The notes: generated by a model not told the origin, from the letters alone. A DNA stretch of 64,000 nt from Amycolatopsis lexingtonensis (GCF_014873755.1 NZ_JADBEG010000001.1:7352501-7416500), one strand, 5' to 3'. Positions 45,707-54,025 are shown, counted from the first letter of the stretch. A program made the numbers and translations.

Positions 45707-45743
45707 ACGAACCCCAGGAGCCGACCCGGCCCCTGGGGTTCGT
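45707..45743. terminator. Strong hairpin downstream of the dioxygenase gene
   Basis: ACGAACCCCAGG (45707-45718) pairs perfectly with CCTGGGGTTCGT (45732-45743), a 12-base stem with a 13-base loop. It lies 16 bases beyond the dioxygenase stop and probably ends that transcript; it may work in both directions. Confidence 0.7.
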
Positions 45744-45759
45744 TCGTGTCCGCGGGAAG

Positions 45760-46530
45760 TCAGGAGAACTGCAGGGAGCGCTTCGCCAGGCCGTGCCAGA
45801 AGCCGTCGATCACGGTGCGGCCGGAGCCCTCGTCCGAGCTGGCGCCGAGCGAGACGAACAGCGGCGCGAAGTGCTCGATCCGCGGGTGCGCGAGCGCCGC
45901 CGCGGGTGCCTTGTGCCGGAAGTCGAGCAGGGTGTCGACGTCTCCGCTGCTCAGAACCTCGTCGCCCCAGTGGTCGAACTCGGCCGACCACGCCGGCGGG
46001 GTGCCGTCGGTGGCGCGGGCCATGCCGCTCAGGTTGTGGGTGAAGAAGCCGCTGCCGACGATCAGCACGCCTTCGTCGCGCAACGGCGCGAGCTTGCGGC
46101 CCAGGTCGAACAGCTCCCGCGGGTCGAGCGACGGCATCGAGACCTGCAGCACCGGGATGTCGGCGTCCGGGTACATCTCGACGAGCGGCACGTAGGCGCC
46201 GTGGTCGAGGCCCCGCTCCGGCGCGTCGTGCACCGGCGTCTCCGTCGAGCGAAGCAGCTTTCGGACCTTCGCGGCCAACTCCGGTGCGCCCGGAGCCGCG
46301 TACTTCACCTGGTAGTAGCGCTCGGGAAAGCCCCAGAAGTCGTACACGAGCGGCACGGTCGTCGTCGCGCCGAGGGTCAGCGGCGCTTCCTCCCAGTGCG
46401 CCGACACGACGAGGATCGCGCGGGGCTTCGGCAGGTCAGCCGACCAGTTCGCGAGCTGGTGGGTCCACGTCGTGTCGTCGGCGAGCGGCGGGGCGCCGTG
46501 GCTGAGGTAGAGGACCGGGGTGCGGGTCAT
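45760..46530 (-). CDS. Extradiol dioxygenase of the DODA/LigB-like family
   Basis: The 256-residue protein matches the 4,5-DOPA-dioxygenase-like (YgiD/LigB class III) family. Conserved metal and catalytic His are seen in YLSHGAPPL, SAHWEE, RGLDHGAYVPL and GSGFFTHNL. It would open aromatic diol rings using Fe(II) or Zn; the true substrate is unknown. A MarR-type gene lies just upstream on the same strand, and a small palindrome precedes the start. Confidence 0.88.
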   Translation of the reverse strand: MTRTPVLYLSHGAPPLADDTTWTHQLANWSADLPKPRAILVVSAHWEEAPLTLGATTTVPLVYDFWGFPERYYQVKYAAPGAPELAAKVRKLLRSTETPVHDAPERGLDHGAYVPLVEMYPDADIPVLQVSMPSLDPRELFDLGRKLAPLRDEGVLIVGSGFFTHNLSGMARATDGTPPAWSAEFDHWGDEVLSSGDVDTLLDFRHKAPAAALAHPRIEHFAPLFVSLGASSDEGSGRTVIDGFWHGLAKRSLQFS

Positions 46531-46546
46531 CGAGCGCTCCAGTTAT

Positions 46547-46558
46547 TTGAAAGTTCAA
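46547..46558. promoter_or_regulatory. Possible operator before the dioxygenase gene
   Basis: TTGAA-AG-TTCAA is a short palindrome inside an AT-rich stretch 17 bases upstream of the dioxygenase start, in an otherwise GC-rich sequence. It looks like a MarR- or TetR-type site; the regulator is not known. Confidence 0.4.
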
Positions 46559-46598
46559 CTACTAGAGTACTCGACGCCGGACGTGCCCGGGATATTCC

Positions 46599-46985
46599 TC
46601 AGGCGAGGTTGGCCGCGCACCGCTCCAGCGTGCGGATTGTCGTGCGGTAGTCGTCGTCGCCGATGCCCGCCATGGACTTCGCGCGGAACTCCTTGATGCG
46701 TGCTTCGACGCGGGCGTGGGCCTCGCGGCCGGCCGTGGTGAGGGCGCCGTCTTCGGCGACCCAGCCGCGGGCGCGCAGGTCGGCCACCTTCGGGGCCATC
46801 GAGCCCTCGGCGGCGACGAACGGCGCCATGGCCGCGTCGACCTCCTCCGGCGTGCGGGCGCCGAGGGCCATCGTGTTGAGTACCTGCCAGTGCCGCCGGG
46901 TCAGCGATTCCGCTTCGAGGACCCGGGCCATGGAGGACTCGAGGAGCTCGTCGAGGTGGCGCAGCCACCAGCCGAGGGGTTTCAT
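46599..46985 (-). CDS. MarR-like winged-helix regulator (short)
   Basis: The 128-residue protein has a winged-helix pattern: ESLTRRHWQVLNTMALGART, then KVADLRARGWVAEDGALTTA. It is shorter than most MarR proteins. It is divergent from a second MarR gene, with a perfect palindrome in the 66-base gap, and lies 68 bases upstream of the dioxygenase gene. GGAG precedes the ATG at 46985. Confidence 0.75.
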   Translation of the reverse strand: MKPLGWWLRHLDELLESSMARVLEAESLTRRHWQVLNTMALGARTPEEVDAAMAPFVAAEGSMAPKVADLRARGWVAEDGALTTAGREAHARVEARIKEFRAKSMAGIGDDDYRTTIRTLERCAANLA

Positions 46986-47009
46986 GAGGACTCCGATATG
47001 TCGTTGAAC

Positions 47010-47035
47010 AACTACATGTAAAAGTACATGTAGTT
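47010..47035. promoter_or_regulatory. Perfect palindromic operator between two divergent MarR genes
   Basis: AACTACATGTA (47010-47020) and TACATGTAGTT (47025-47035) are exact inverted copies with a 4-base spacer. The site covers the shared promoter region and ends 16 bases before the start of the plus-strand MarR gene. Size and position suit a MarR dimer site controlling one or both genes. Confidence 0.8.
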
Positions 47036-47051
47036 CGGAGGTGGAGCAACC

Positions 47052-47504
47052 ATGACGGACGCGGTGGCCGACGTCGAGCGCGCCATGATCGCGATCCGCC
47101 GCAGCCAGCAGCGGCGGGCCCTGAGCCGGATCGGCAAGGCCAGGGGCCGGGGCGCGCACGATCCGGTGCACGAACTGCTCGACGTCGTCGAGGAGCTCGG
47201 CGACCGCGGCGAGCCCAGCACGGTGACGGCCTTGAGCGCGGCGATGGGCGTCGACCAGCCCCGCGCGAGCCGCCTGGTGGCGCGCGCGGTCGAGCAGGGA
47301 CTGCTTCGCCGCGAAGCCGATCAGCGAGACGGGCGGCGTGCGGTGCTCGTGCCGACCGAAGCCGGCCAGGCGCACCTCGACGAGCTGCACGCCTTCCGCC
47401 GCTCGGTGTTCGCCGAGGTCATGGCGGATTGGCCGGACGAGGACCGCGACACCTTCGGCCGCCTGCTCACCGCGTTCGTCCGCGGGTACGGCGCCCTCGG
47501 TTAG
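47052..47504 (+). CDS. MarR-family transcriptional regulator
   Basis: The 150-residue protein has a full MarR fold: dimer helices at both ends and a winged helix-turn-helix (TVTALSAAMGVDQPRASRLV) followed by the wing (READQRDGRRAVLVPTEAG). GGAGGTGG precedes the ATG. It probably binds the palindrome immediately upstream. Its tail overlaps the convergent dnaB stop by 4 bases. Confidence 0.9.
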   Translation: MTDAVADVERAMIAIRRSQQRRALSRIGKARGRGAHDPVHELLDVVEELGDRGEPSTVTALSAAMGVDQPRASRLVARAVEQGLLRREADQRDGRRAVLVPTEAGQAHLDELHAFRRSVFAEVMADWPDEDRDTFGRLLTAFVRGYGALG

Positions 47505-48940
47505 TCGTGCGAGAGGTCGACGAAACGGCTGTAGTGCAGCTGGTGCGCGACGGTGATCGTCGCCGTCGGGCCGGCACGGTGCTTGGCGATGATCAGGTCC
47601 GCCTCGCCGGCGCGCGGGTCGTCGCGCTCCCAGGCGTCCGGGCGGTTGACCAGGATGACGAGGTCGGCGTCCTGCTCCAGTGAGCCGGACTCACGCAGGT
47701 CGGACAGCATCGGGCGCTTGTCCGTGCGCTGTTCGGGACCACGGTTCAGCTGGCTGATCGCGATCACCGGGACCTCGATCTCCTTCGCCAGCAGCTTCAT
47801 CTGCCGCGAGAACTCCGAGACTTCCTGCTGCCGCGACTCGACGCGCTTGCCGGAGGTCATCAGCTGGAGGTAGTCGAGGACGACGAGCTTCAGGTCGTTG
47901 CGCTGCTTCAGCCGCCGCGCCTTGGCCCGGATCTCCATCATCGTCATGTTCGGCGAGTCGTCGACGAACAACGGCGCCTCGGAGACCTCGCTCATCCGGC
48001 GGGCCAGCCGCGTCCAGTCGTCGTCGGACATCTTGCCACCGCGCATGTCGGCGAGGCGGATCTTCGCCTCGGCCGAGAGCATGCGCATGACGATCTCGGT
48101 CCGGCTCATTTCCAGGGAGAAGATGACGCTGGTCAGGCCGTGCCGGATCGACGCCGAGCGCGCGAAGTCCAGGCCCAGTGTCGACTTGCCGACACCGGGA
48201 CGGGCGGCGACGATGATCATCTGACCCGGGTGCAGGCCGTTGGTCAGCTCGTCGAAGTCGGTGAACCCGGTCGGGATGCCCTGGGACTGGCCGCCGCGCG
48301 AGGCGATCGCGTCGATCTCGTCCATCGTCGGCTGCAGCAGCTCTTCCAGCGCGACGTAGTCCTCGCTGGTCCGGCGCTCGGTGACGTCGTAGATCGCGGC
48401 CTGCGCGCGGTCGACCACCTCGTCGATGTTCGCGCCGTCGGCCGCGGCCGCGCCGTAGCCGTACTGCACGATCCGGGTGCCCGCCTCGACCAGCCGGCGC
48501 AGCACCGCCTTCTCCGAGACGATTTCCGCGTAGTACCCGGCGTTGGCCGCCGTCGGCACCGTCGCGATCAGCGTGTGCAGGTAGGGCGCGCCGCCGACGC
48601 GGCCCAGCTCCCCGCGCCGCTCCAGCTCGGCCGACACCGTGATCGGGTCGGCCGGCTCGCCGCGGCCGTAGAGGTCGAGGATGCAGTCGTAGATCGCCTG
48701 GTGCGCGGGCCGGTAGAAGTCGTCGGGGCCGAGGGCCTCGATGACGTCGGCGACCGCGTCCTTGGACAGCAGCATGCCGCCGAGCACGGACTGCTCGGCC
48801 GCGATGTCCTGCGGCGGCTGGCGGTCGAACCCGCCGCCACCACCACCGCCACCGCCGTCGGGCGGCGGCTCGTTCGGACCCGGGTCGGACTCCGCGTACA
48901 TCGGACCACGGTCGTCGGTCAGCGCCACCGCCCCGGACAC
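47501..48940 (-). CDS. dnaB: Replicative DNA helicase
   Basis: The 479-residue hexameric helicase unwinds DNA at the replication fork. N-terminal domain: AAEQSVLGGMLLSKDAVADV. C-terminal RecA-like domain: Walker A ARPGVGKSTLGLDFAR, then VIFSLEMSR, and KLVVLDYLQLM (Walker B). The tail has EVPVIAISQLNRGPEQR and AKHRAGPTATI. The N-terminus is extended by a Gly-rich stretch (GGGGGGGGG). No intein is present, unlike dnaB of some mycobacteria. GTG at 48940 is used; ATG at 48901 is possible. The upstream region holds several DnaA-box-like sites. Confidence 0.95.
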   Translation of the reverse strand: MSGAVALTDDRGPMYAESDPGPNEPPPDGGGGGGGGGFDRQPPQDIAAEQSVLGGMLLSKDAVADVIEALGPDDFYRPAHQAIYDCILDLYGRGEPADPITVSAELERRGELGRVGGAPYLHTLIATVPTAANAGYYAEIVSEKAVLRRLVEAGTRIVQYGYGAAAADGANIDEVVDRAQAAIYDVTERRTSEDYVALEELLQPTMDEIDAIASRGGQSQGIPTGFTDFDELTNGLHPGQMIIVAARPGVGKSTLGLDFARSASIRHGLTSVIFSLEMSRTEIVMRMLSAEAKIRLADMRGGKMSDDDWTRLARRMSEVSEAPLFVDDSPNMTMMEIRAKARRLKQRNDLKLVVLDYLQLMTSGKRVESRQQEVSEFSRQMKLLAKEIEVPVIAISQLNRGPEQRTDKRPMLSDLRESGSLEQDADLVILVNRPDAWERDDPRAGEADLIIAKHRAGPTATITVAHQLHYSRFVDLSHD

Positions 48941-49161
48941 CTCCTCATCGTGTCGAACACCCGTTCGATTATGCCGGATCTTCGCTCTCGAAGCACGCGG
49001 CTCGTCCCGTGCTTCCCCATCACCCGGACCTCGTCACCCGATGATCGACGACAACGTCGACCGGCTGGTGCAGACACGCGGAGCGCCACGGTGAGTACAG
49101 GCCCGAGGCGGCACGCTAGATCCCCCAGGAGGCGGATGGCAATTCCGGGTGGGGACCCTTC

Positions 49162-49385
49162 TGTGGACAACCTGGGGATGAATGGGGGTAACCAATCACA
49201 GGTGCCGCGAGAGCTGTGGACAAGTTGGGGACAAGCGTGATCGGCTTCGCGGAAACCGCAGGTCAAGGGCTGTGTACAAGCTGTGGAGAAGTGACGCAAA
49301 ACTCGTGCGGCGTGTCGCGCGAAGTCCGTCGTTCGGCGTGTCGTGGACCAGCTCGGACCCATTGAGCCCCACGGCCTGTGGATGA
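49162..49385. promoter_or_regulatory. Cluster of DnaA-box-like sequences upstream of dnaB
   Basis: The 494-base gap between dnaB and the EspG-like gene has no convincing gene. It contains two exact TGTGGACAA boxes (49162-49170, 49215-49223). One-mismatch copies are TGGGGACAA (49226-49234), TGTGTACAA (49271-49279) and TGTGGAGAA (49282-49290), with a weaker TGTGGATGA (49377-49385). All face the same way. They may bind DnaA for control of dnaB or titration. dnaA and dnaN are not here, so this is not evidently oriC. Confidence 0.55.
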
Positions 49386-49434
49386 ATATCACGGACAGTA
49401 GAGCGGCCACCCGGTGGGCTGAACGGCGCCGGCG

Positions 49435-50223
49435 TCAGGCCGCGGTGAGCCGGCCCTGTGCGCTGCGTAACCGGTCAGCGAGAACGCGCTGGTCGGCCGG
49501 GGTGAAGGCGATCCGGTTCTCCCCACGCCCCGGAATCTCTTCGGTCAGCCACCGGCCTTCCGACGTATCGATGTAGTTCACCGGGCGTTCGATCCGGTGG
49601 CGCGCGCCCGTCCGGTTGCGCGCCGCGACGTAGAGGCTGCCGCTGCCCATTCGGCGCAACGCGAGGATCCGGCGGAGCTCGTCGGCCTCCTGCGACCCTT
49701 CGGCCGGGCGGTCGTTGCGGAGCACCGCGAACTCGCCTTCGTCGCCCCGGGCGGTTCCTTCGATCTGGCTCTTCGGCACCGCCAGCGGCGTCCCGCGGCC
49801 GGGTGCCAGCTTCGGGATCTGGCCGAGGAAGTCGTCGAGCAGCTCGCCGGGCCGGGACGACGCCAGCACGACGGCGTCCAGCTCCTCGTGCTTGGCCAGC
49901 ACGAACGCCTCACCGCCGGCACTGCCGCCGAGCAGCCGGTAGCTGACCGGCTTGCCCTGGAAGCCGCCGTCGATCCAGCCGTAGTACTCCAGCTGCGGCC
50001 GCGCGATCGCCTCGACCGTCGCGACGAAGCCGGGGTGCATGCCGCGCGGGCCGAACAGCCCGGCCTTGGCGAGCTCGGCGTTGACCCGCTCGTCCTCGGC
50101 GCGCTGGGCCTCGTCGCTGTACCAGGTCGGCGTTTCCACCAGCACCGTGTGCGGCTCGCCGCCCCGGCGCCGGATCAGGTTGACCAGGGTGCCGGTCGAG
50201 ATGGTGACTTGCCTGTCCAGCAC
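49435..50223 (-). CDS. EspG-family ESX secretion chaperone
   Basis: The 262-residue protein has EspG-like character: TWYSDEAQRAEDERVNAELA, FVATVEAIARPQLEYYGWID, EAFVLAKHEELDAVVLASS, and a closing NRIAFTPADQRVLADRL. It follows a PPE-like gene in the same operon with an 85-base gap and is the counterpart of the EspG-like gene at 25021. It likely keeps the PPE-like partner soluble before export. Confidence 0.82.
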   Translation of the reverse strand: MLDRQVTISTGTLVNLIRRRGGEPHTVLVETPTWYSDEAQRAEDERVNAELAKAGLFGPRGMHPGFVATVEAIARPQLEYYGWIDGGFQGKPVSYRLLGGSAGGEAFVLAKHEELDAVVLASSRPGELLDDFLGQIPKLAPGRGTPLAVPKSQIEGTARGDEGEFAVLRNDRPAEGSQEADELRRILALRRMGSGSLYVAARNRTGARHRIERPVNYIDTSEGRWLTEEIPGRGENRIAFTPADQRVLADRLRSAQGRLTAA

Positions 50224-50308
50224 CGCACTTCCCCCATTGAAGACAGTTGGTGAACCCGAAGGAGCCGGGCGCGCTCATCTTGGCACGCGCCCGGTGCTCC
50301 CGCGTGCG

Positions 50309-51652
50309 CTACTCGCCGATGACCGGCGGCGCGGTGAGTTCGTCGGTTCCGAAGATGTCGTTCGGGTCGTCGCCGAGGAGGTACTTCGACGTGCGTTCCT
50401 CGTCGCCGCCGCCCTGGCCCTTGGCGCCGTGGCCCATGCCGCCCATGCCACCCATCCCGGTGGCACCGGCCCGGCCGGCGCCCGCACCGCCCGCGCCCAT
50501 CGCGCCACCACCGGCGCCGGCACCCATGCCGCCCCGGCCCGCGCTCGCGCCACCGGGCTCGGCCGCACCGGTCGAGCCGCCGGGCCCGAAGCCCACGCCG
50601 CCCGGCCCGAAGCCCGACGGGTCGCCGATCCCGCCCGACCCGCCGGGGCCGAAGCCCCCGCCGCCGGGGATCGAGAAGTCGCCTGCGCCGCCCGAACCAC
50701 CCGGGCCGAACCCGCCGGCACCGGGGATCTTCGGCGGCGTGAAGCCGGACGAGTGGGTGCCGTCGGAGAAGTTCGGCGGGGTGTAGCTGCCGCCGGGGAT
50801 CTGGGACGGGTCGAACTTGCCGCCGGGGACCTGCGAGGGATCGAACTTCGGCGGGGTGTAGTTGCCGCCGGGGATCTGGGACGGGTCGAACTTGCCGCCG
50901 GGCGTGGTCGGCTGGCCGCCGAAGGAGGGCACGCTGCCCGCACCTGGCATGTTCACGCCGGGCATCGAGCCGGTACCGGTGCCGGTGCCGTTGCCAGTCC
51001 CGTCGCCGTTGCCGTCGCCGCCCGGCTTCTTCTTGCCGTCCTTGCCGCCGTCGACGTTGACGTTCTCCTGCTGCCCCTTGAGCGCGGAGTACGTCGGCAT
51101 CTTCTGGCCGTTGTCGTTGCTCGCCTTGTAGTAGGTGTTGAAGGCGTCGACGTTGGCCTGGCCCTTGGCGTTGTAGTCGCGGATCGCCCGGTCGGTGTCG
51201 GTCGTCCACGGCGTCACGGCGTTGAGCAGGTTGTTCTTCGGCGGGTCCTTCGGGACCTCCTGGACCTGCGTGTGCACGGTGGTGAAGGCGGTGTGCTGCT
51301 CGCCGAGGTACTTGTCGGACTCGGTGAGCTTGGTGCCCGAGTCCTCCATCCACACCCGCAGCGGGTGGGCGCCGGCGTTCTGCGCCGCCTCGGAGCCGCC
51401 GCCCGTCCAGGCCGCGTCCATCTCCTTGGCCAGGCTGTCGATGGTGCTGAGCCGCTCGGCGTAGGCGCCCCTGAGCCGGTTCGCCGCCGACTGGCCGTTC
51501 GCGATCGAGCCCGCGCCGGGACCGTTGGTGATCTTTTCCCAGATGTCGTAGCAGTCGATCTTCCGGTCGCCCTGCGTCGAGGTGTGGTCGTCGGAGTGCG
51601 TGGTGGCCATGTTGTAGGCGGCGAAGCCGCCCAGCAGCACCAGTTCCAGCAT
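50309..51652 (-). CDS. PPE-like type VII secretion protein with Gly/Pro-rich C-terminus
   Basis: The 447-residue protein is parallel in layout to the one at 25761. It has a helical N-terminal ~200 residues with WTGGGSEAAQNAGAH and VTPWTTDTDRAIRDYNAKGQ. A Gly/Pro/Phe-rich region follows with repeats of GGKFDPSQIPGG and GGNYTPPKFDPSQ, then GFGPGGSGG. The last residues carry IFGTDELTAPPVIGE, matching the other PPE-like protein. Its EspG-like partner follows. The shared terminal motif may be a recognition signal. Confidence 0.78.
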   Translation of the reverse strand: MLELVLLGGFAAYNMATTHSDDHTSTQGDRKIDCYDIWEKITNGPGAGSIANGQSAANRLRGAYAERLSTIDSLAKEMDAAWTGGGSEAAQNAGAHPLRVWMEDSGTKLTESDKYLGEQHTAFTTVHTQVQEVPKDPPKNNLLNAVTPWTTDTDRAIRDYNAKGQANVDAFNTYYKASNDNGQKMPTYSALKGQQENVNVDGGKDGKKKPGGDGNGDGTGNGTGTGTGSMPGVNMPGAGSVPSFGGQPTTPGGKFDPSQIPGGNYTPPKFDPSQVPGGKFDPSQIPGGSYTPPNFSDGTHSSGFTPPKIPGAGGFGPGGSGGAGDFSIPGGGGFGPGGSGGIGDPSGFGPGGVGFGPGGSTGAAEPGGASAGRGGMGAGAGGGAMGAGGAGAGRAGATGMGGMGGMGHGAKGQGGGDEERTSKYLLGDDPNDIFGTDELTAPPVIGE

Positions 51653-51653
51653 C

Positions 51654-52250
51654 TCAGCCTCCCAGGGTGTGGATCATCGACTCGCCGAACTTCATCGCGA
51701 CCGAGCACGGGTCCGAAGCGCCGGCGCCGTTGTCGTACTGCACCAGGATGTTGACCGCCAGCTCGTCGGTCACCGCGACGAACAGGCCGCACTTGCCGTT
51801 CTTGCGGTCGTCGACCGCGGCGGCGTAGACGCCCGGGTAGCCGGCGGCCTGGGTTTCGCCCCAGTACGCGTCGTTGGCCTTGGTGTCGTAGACGTCCTGG
51901 AGGCCGTTCTTGTTCGCGGTCACCGTGGTCACGTCGATCTGGTTGCCCGGGTCGGCCGCTTCGGTGAACGTGCAGCTCGGGCCGTTGCCGGTGGTCCGCG
52001 GTTCGCCTTCGCCGAACCCCAGGTCGGAGCGCGCCGACGCCGAAAGCGTCGCGCAGGCGTCCGAGGTGATCGCACCGGTGTTCAGCGGACTGGGCACCCG
52101 CGGCGCGGTGTCGGCCACGGAGCGGGTCTCGCTGCTCGATTCGGCGGTCGACGGCGCGGCGTTGGCGGTGCCCCTGGTCTTGCCGGCGCACCCGGCGACG
52201 GCGAGCACGGCGAAAGCCAGTGCCGGGACGGCGAGCAGTCGTCGGTTCAC
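51654..52250 (-). CDS. DUF3558-type lipoprotein
   Basis: The 198-residue protein starts at GTG 52250 (GTGA overlap with the upstream stop). It has a lipoprotein signal with lipobox VAGC, a Ser/Thr linker, and a DUF3558-like domain with Cys pairs (ITSDACATLSAS, GPSCTFTEA, NGKCGLFVAV, ASDPCSVAM). It is the counterpart of the gene at 24003 and probably sits on the outer membrane face near the ESX substrates. It ends 1 base before the PPE-like gene. Confidence 0.85.
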   Translation of the reverse strand: MNRRLLAVPALAFAVLAVAGCAGKTRGTANAAPSTAESSSETRSVADTAPRVPSPLNTGAITSDACATLSASARSDLGFGEGEPRTTGNGPSCTFTEAADPGNQIDVTTVTANKNGLQDVYDTKANDAYWGETQAAGYPGVYAAAVDDRKNGKCGLFVAVTDELAVNILVQYDNGAGASDPCSVAMKFGESMIHTLGG

Positions 52251-52600
52251 GTGGGCTGGTTCCCCGTCTTCGCCATGTCGGCCTGGGTGTCCGACTCCTT
52301 CGTGGTGATCTTCTGCTTCGCGGCGGTCAGCGCGTCGATGTAGTTGGTGACGTATTCCTGCATCTTGCGGTTCTGCTCGAGGAAGGCCTTGCCGGACGGG
52401 TTCGCGAGCTTCTCCCAGTCTTCGCTGGCGAACTCCTTGCCGGGCGCCTTCACGTTCGCCATCAGGTTGGCGTCGTCGTAGTCGCGCTTCAGGTCGGCCC
52501 GCAGATCCTGCCACTTCTTGATGACGGCGTCGATCTTGTCGGCGTCGAACGTGAAGCCACCGCCACCGGCCGGTGCTGACATGTTGACTTCATTGGCCAT
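52247..52600 (-). CDS. WXG100-like type VII protein
   Basis: The 117-residue protein has two long helices (DADKIDAVIKKWQDLRADLK, then LEQNRKMQEYVTNYIDALTA) with a turn around WEKLANPSGKAF, resembling WXG100/ESAT-6-like proteins. It is the first gene of the cassette DUF3558/PPE/EspG. It would pair with the PPE-like protein for export. The next upstream gene on this strand is rplI, whose terminator lies about 80 bases away. Confidence 0.78.
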   Translation of the reverse strand: MANEVNMSAPAGGGGFTFDADKIDAVIKKWQDLRADLKRDYDDANLMANVKAPGKEFASEDWEKLANPSGKAFLEQNRKMQEYVTNYIDALTAAKQKITTKESDTQADMAKTGNQPT

Positions 52601-52678
52601 CCGGATCCATCCCCTTCGCGTCCCCGCCCATTCTCCTCCGACGCCGCCCGCCTGTCCGGGGTTCCCCCCGAAACGCGT

Positions 52679-52713
52679 GAAGGCGGGCCGCCCACCAGGG
52701 ACGACCCGCCTTC
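52679..52713 (-). terminator. Terminator of the rpsF-ssb-rpsR-rplI operon
   Basis: GAAGGCGGG (52679-52687) pairs with CCCGCCTTC (52705-52713), 16 bases beyond the rplI stop. There is no clear U-run. It separates the ribosomal operon from the type VII cassette. Confidence 0.7.
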
Positions 52714-52728
52714 CAACGAGGTACTGCC

Positions 52729-53190
52729 TTACTGCGCGACGGCCTTGACCTCGAGCCGCACGTCGACCTTCACGTCCGGGTGCAGCCGGGCGCCGACCGA
52801 GTGCTTGCCCACGGTCTTGATGTGGTCGCGGAGCTCGATGACGCGCTTGTCGAGCAGCGGGCCACCGGCCGCCTTGATCGCGTCGACGATCTCGCCGGCG
52901 GTGATCGAACCGAAGAGCTTCTTCGAGCCCTCGGCCGCCTTGCCGGTGAGCTGGATGGCACCGAGGCCCTCCAGCGTCGCCTTGATCTCCTTGGCGTGGT
53001 CGAGGTCGCGGATGCGACGGCTCTCCTGCGCGCGCTGGATGGTGCGCACGTTCTTCTCCGCGCCCTTGGAGGCCACGATCGCGTAGCCCCGCGGGAGCAG
53101 GTAGTTGCGCGCGTAGCCGTCCTTGACCTCGACGATGTCGCCGGGGCCGCCGAGGTTGGCCACGTCCGTGGTGAGGATGATCTTCGCCAT
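52729..53190 (-). CDS. rplI: 50S ribosomal protein L9
   Basis: The 153-residue protein matches L9: N-terminal domain KIILTTDVANLGGPGDIVEV with GYARNYLLPRGYAI, a long connecting helix, and a C-terminal rRNA-binding domain (GKLFGS-type KKLFGSITAGEIVDAI). It is the last gene of the rpsF-ssb-rpsR-rplI operon, 14 bases after rpsR. Confidence 0.98.
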   Translation of the reverse strand: MAKIILTTDVANLGGPGDIVEVKDGYARNYLLPRGYAIVASKGAEKNVRTIQRAQESRRIRDLDHAKEIKATLEGLGAIQLTGKAAEGSKKLFGSITAGEIVDAIKAAGGPLLDKRVIELRDHIKTVGKHSVGARLHPDVKVDVRLEVKAVAQ

Positions 53191-53204
53191 TTCAGTGCCC
53201 TCCC

Positions 53205-53453
53205 TTAGCGCGCGGTCGAGGTGTAGGGCAGCAGCGCCATCTCGCGGGAGTTCTTGACCGCGATGGCGATGTCACGCTGGTGCTGGCTGCAGTTGCCGGT
53301 GACGCGACGGGCACGGATCTTGCCGCGGTCGGAGATGTACTTCCGCAGCAGGTTGGTGTCCTTGTAGTCGATCAGTTCCGGGCGGCCCTTCTTCTCGGCC
53401 TTGCAGAACACGCAGACCTTCTTCTTGGGCTTCCGAATGGGTGGCTTGGCCAC
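53205..53453 (-). CDS. rpsR: 30S ribosomal protein S18, zinc-ligand type
   Basis: The 82-residue protein matches S18 ([46 protein letters not shown]). CVFC plus the later Cys and His in NCSQHQ suggest the zinc-binding (C+) form. Actinobacteria often keep a second, Cys-free copy for zinc starvation; none is in this window. Confidence 0.98.
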   Translation of the reverse strand: MAKPPIRKPKKKVCVFCKAEKKGRPELIDYKDTNLLRKYISDRGKIRARRVTGNCSQHQRDIAIAVKNSREMALLPYTSTAR

Positions 53454-53495
53454 TGTCTACTCCTGGAAATTCAAATCTGGTGGATGTGTGCGAGA

Positions 53496-54008
53496 TCAGA
53501 AGGGGGGCTCGTCCGAGAAGCCGCCGCCACCGCCGCCGGCCGGCGGGGCCGAACCCCACGGGTCGTCGGCCGGTGCGCCGCCGCCACCGCGGTTGCCACC
53601 GCCTCCGCCGCCGCCGCCGAAGTCACCACCGCCGCCGCCACCGCGGCTGACCTTGTTGACCTTGGCCGTGGCGTAGCGCAGCGAGGGGCCGATTTCGTCG
53701 ACCTCGAGCTCGACGACGGTGCGCTTCTCGCCTTCCTTCGTCTCGAACGACCGCTGCTTGAGGCGGCCCTGCACGACGACGCGGGCGCCGCGGGTCAGCG
53801 ACTCGGCGACGTTCTCCGCCGCCTGCCGCCAGATGTTGCAGCGCAGGAACAGCGCCTCGCCGTCCTTCCACTCGCCGGACTGCCGGTCGAGGGTGCGCGG
53901 GGTGGACGCGACGGTGAAGTTCGCGACCGCCGCACCGGACGGGGTGAAGCGCAGTTCCGGGTCGGACGTCAGGTTGCCGACCACCGTGATGACGGTGTCT
54001 CCAGCCAT
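53496..54008 (-). CDS. ssb: Single-stranded DNA-binding protein
   Basis: The 170-residue protein has an OB-fold domain in residues 1-110 ([60 protein letters not shown]), a Gly-rich linker, and the acidic tip SDEPPF that recruits replication and repair proteins. ATG at 54008, 17 bases after rpsF. Position between rpsF and rpsR is standard. Confidence 0.97.
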   Translation of the reverse strand: MAGDTVITVVGNLTSDPELRFTPSGAAVANFTVASTPRTLDRQSGEWKDGEALFLRCNIWRQAAENVAESLTRGARVVVQGRLKQRSFETKEGEKRTVVELEVDEIGPSLRYATAKVNKVSRGGGGGGDFGGGGGGGGNRGGGGAPADDPWGSAPPAGGGGGGFSDEPPF

Positions 54009-54025
54009 CGGGGTTCCCCTCGGGC

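Noticed and set aside
47501..48940. An intein in dnaB
   Set aside because: The product has normal helicase length, and Walker A and later motifs are uninterrupted.
48941..49434. The DnaA-box cluster as the chromosomal origin
   Set aside because: dnaA and dnaN, which flank oriC in Actinobacteria, are absent, and no AT-rich unwinding region is seen.
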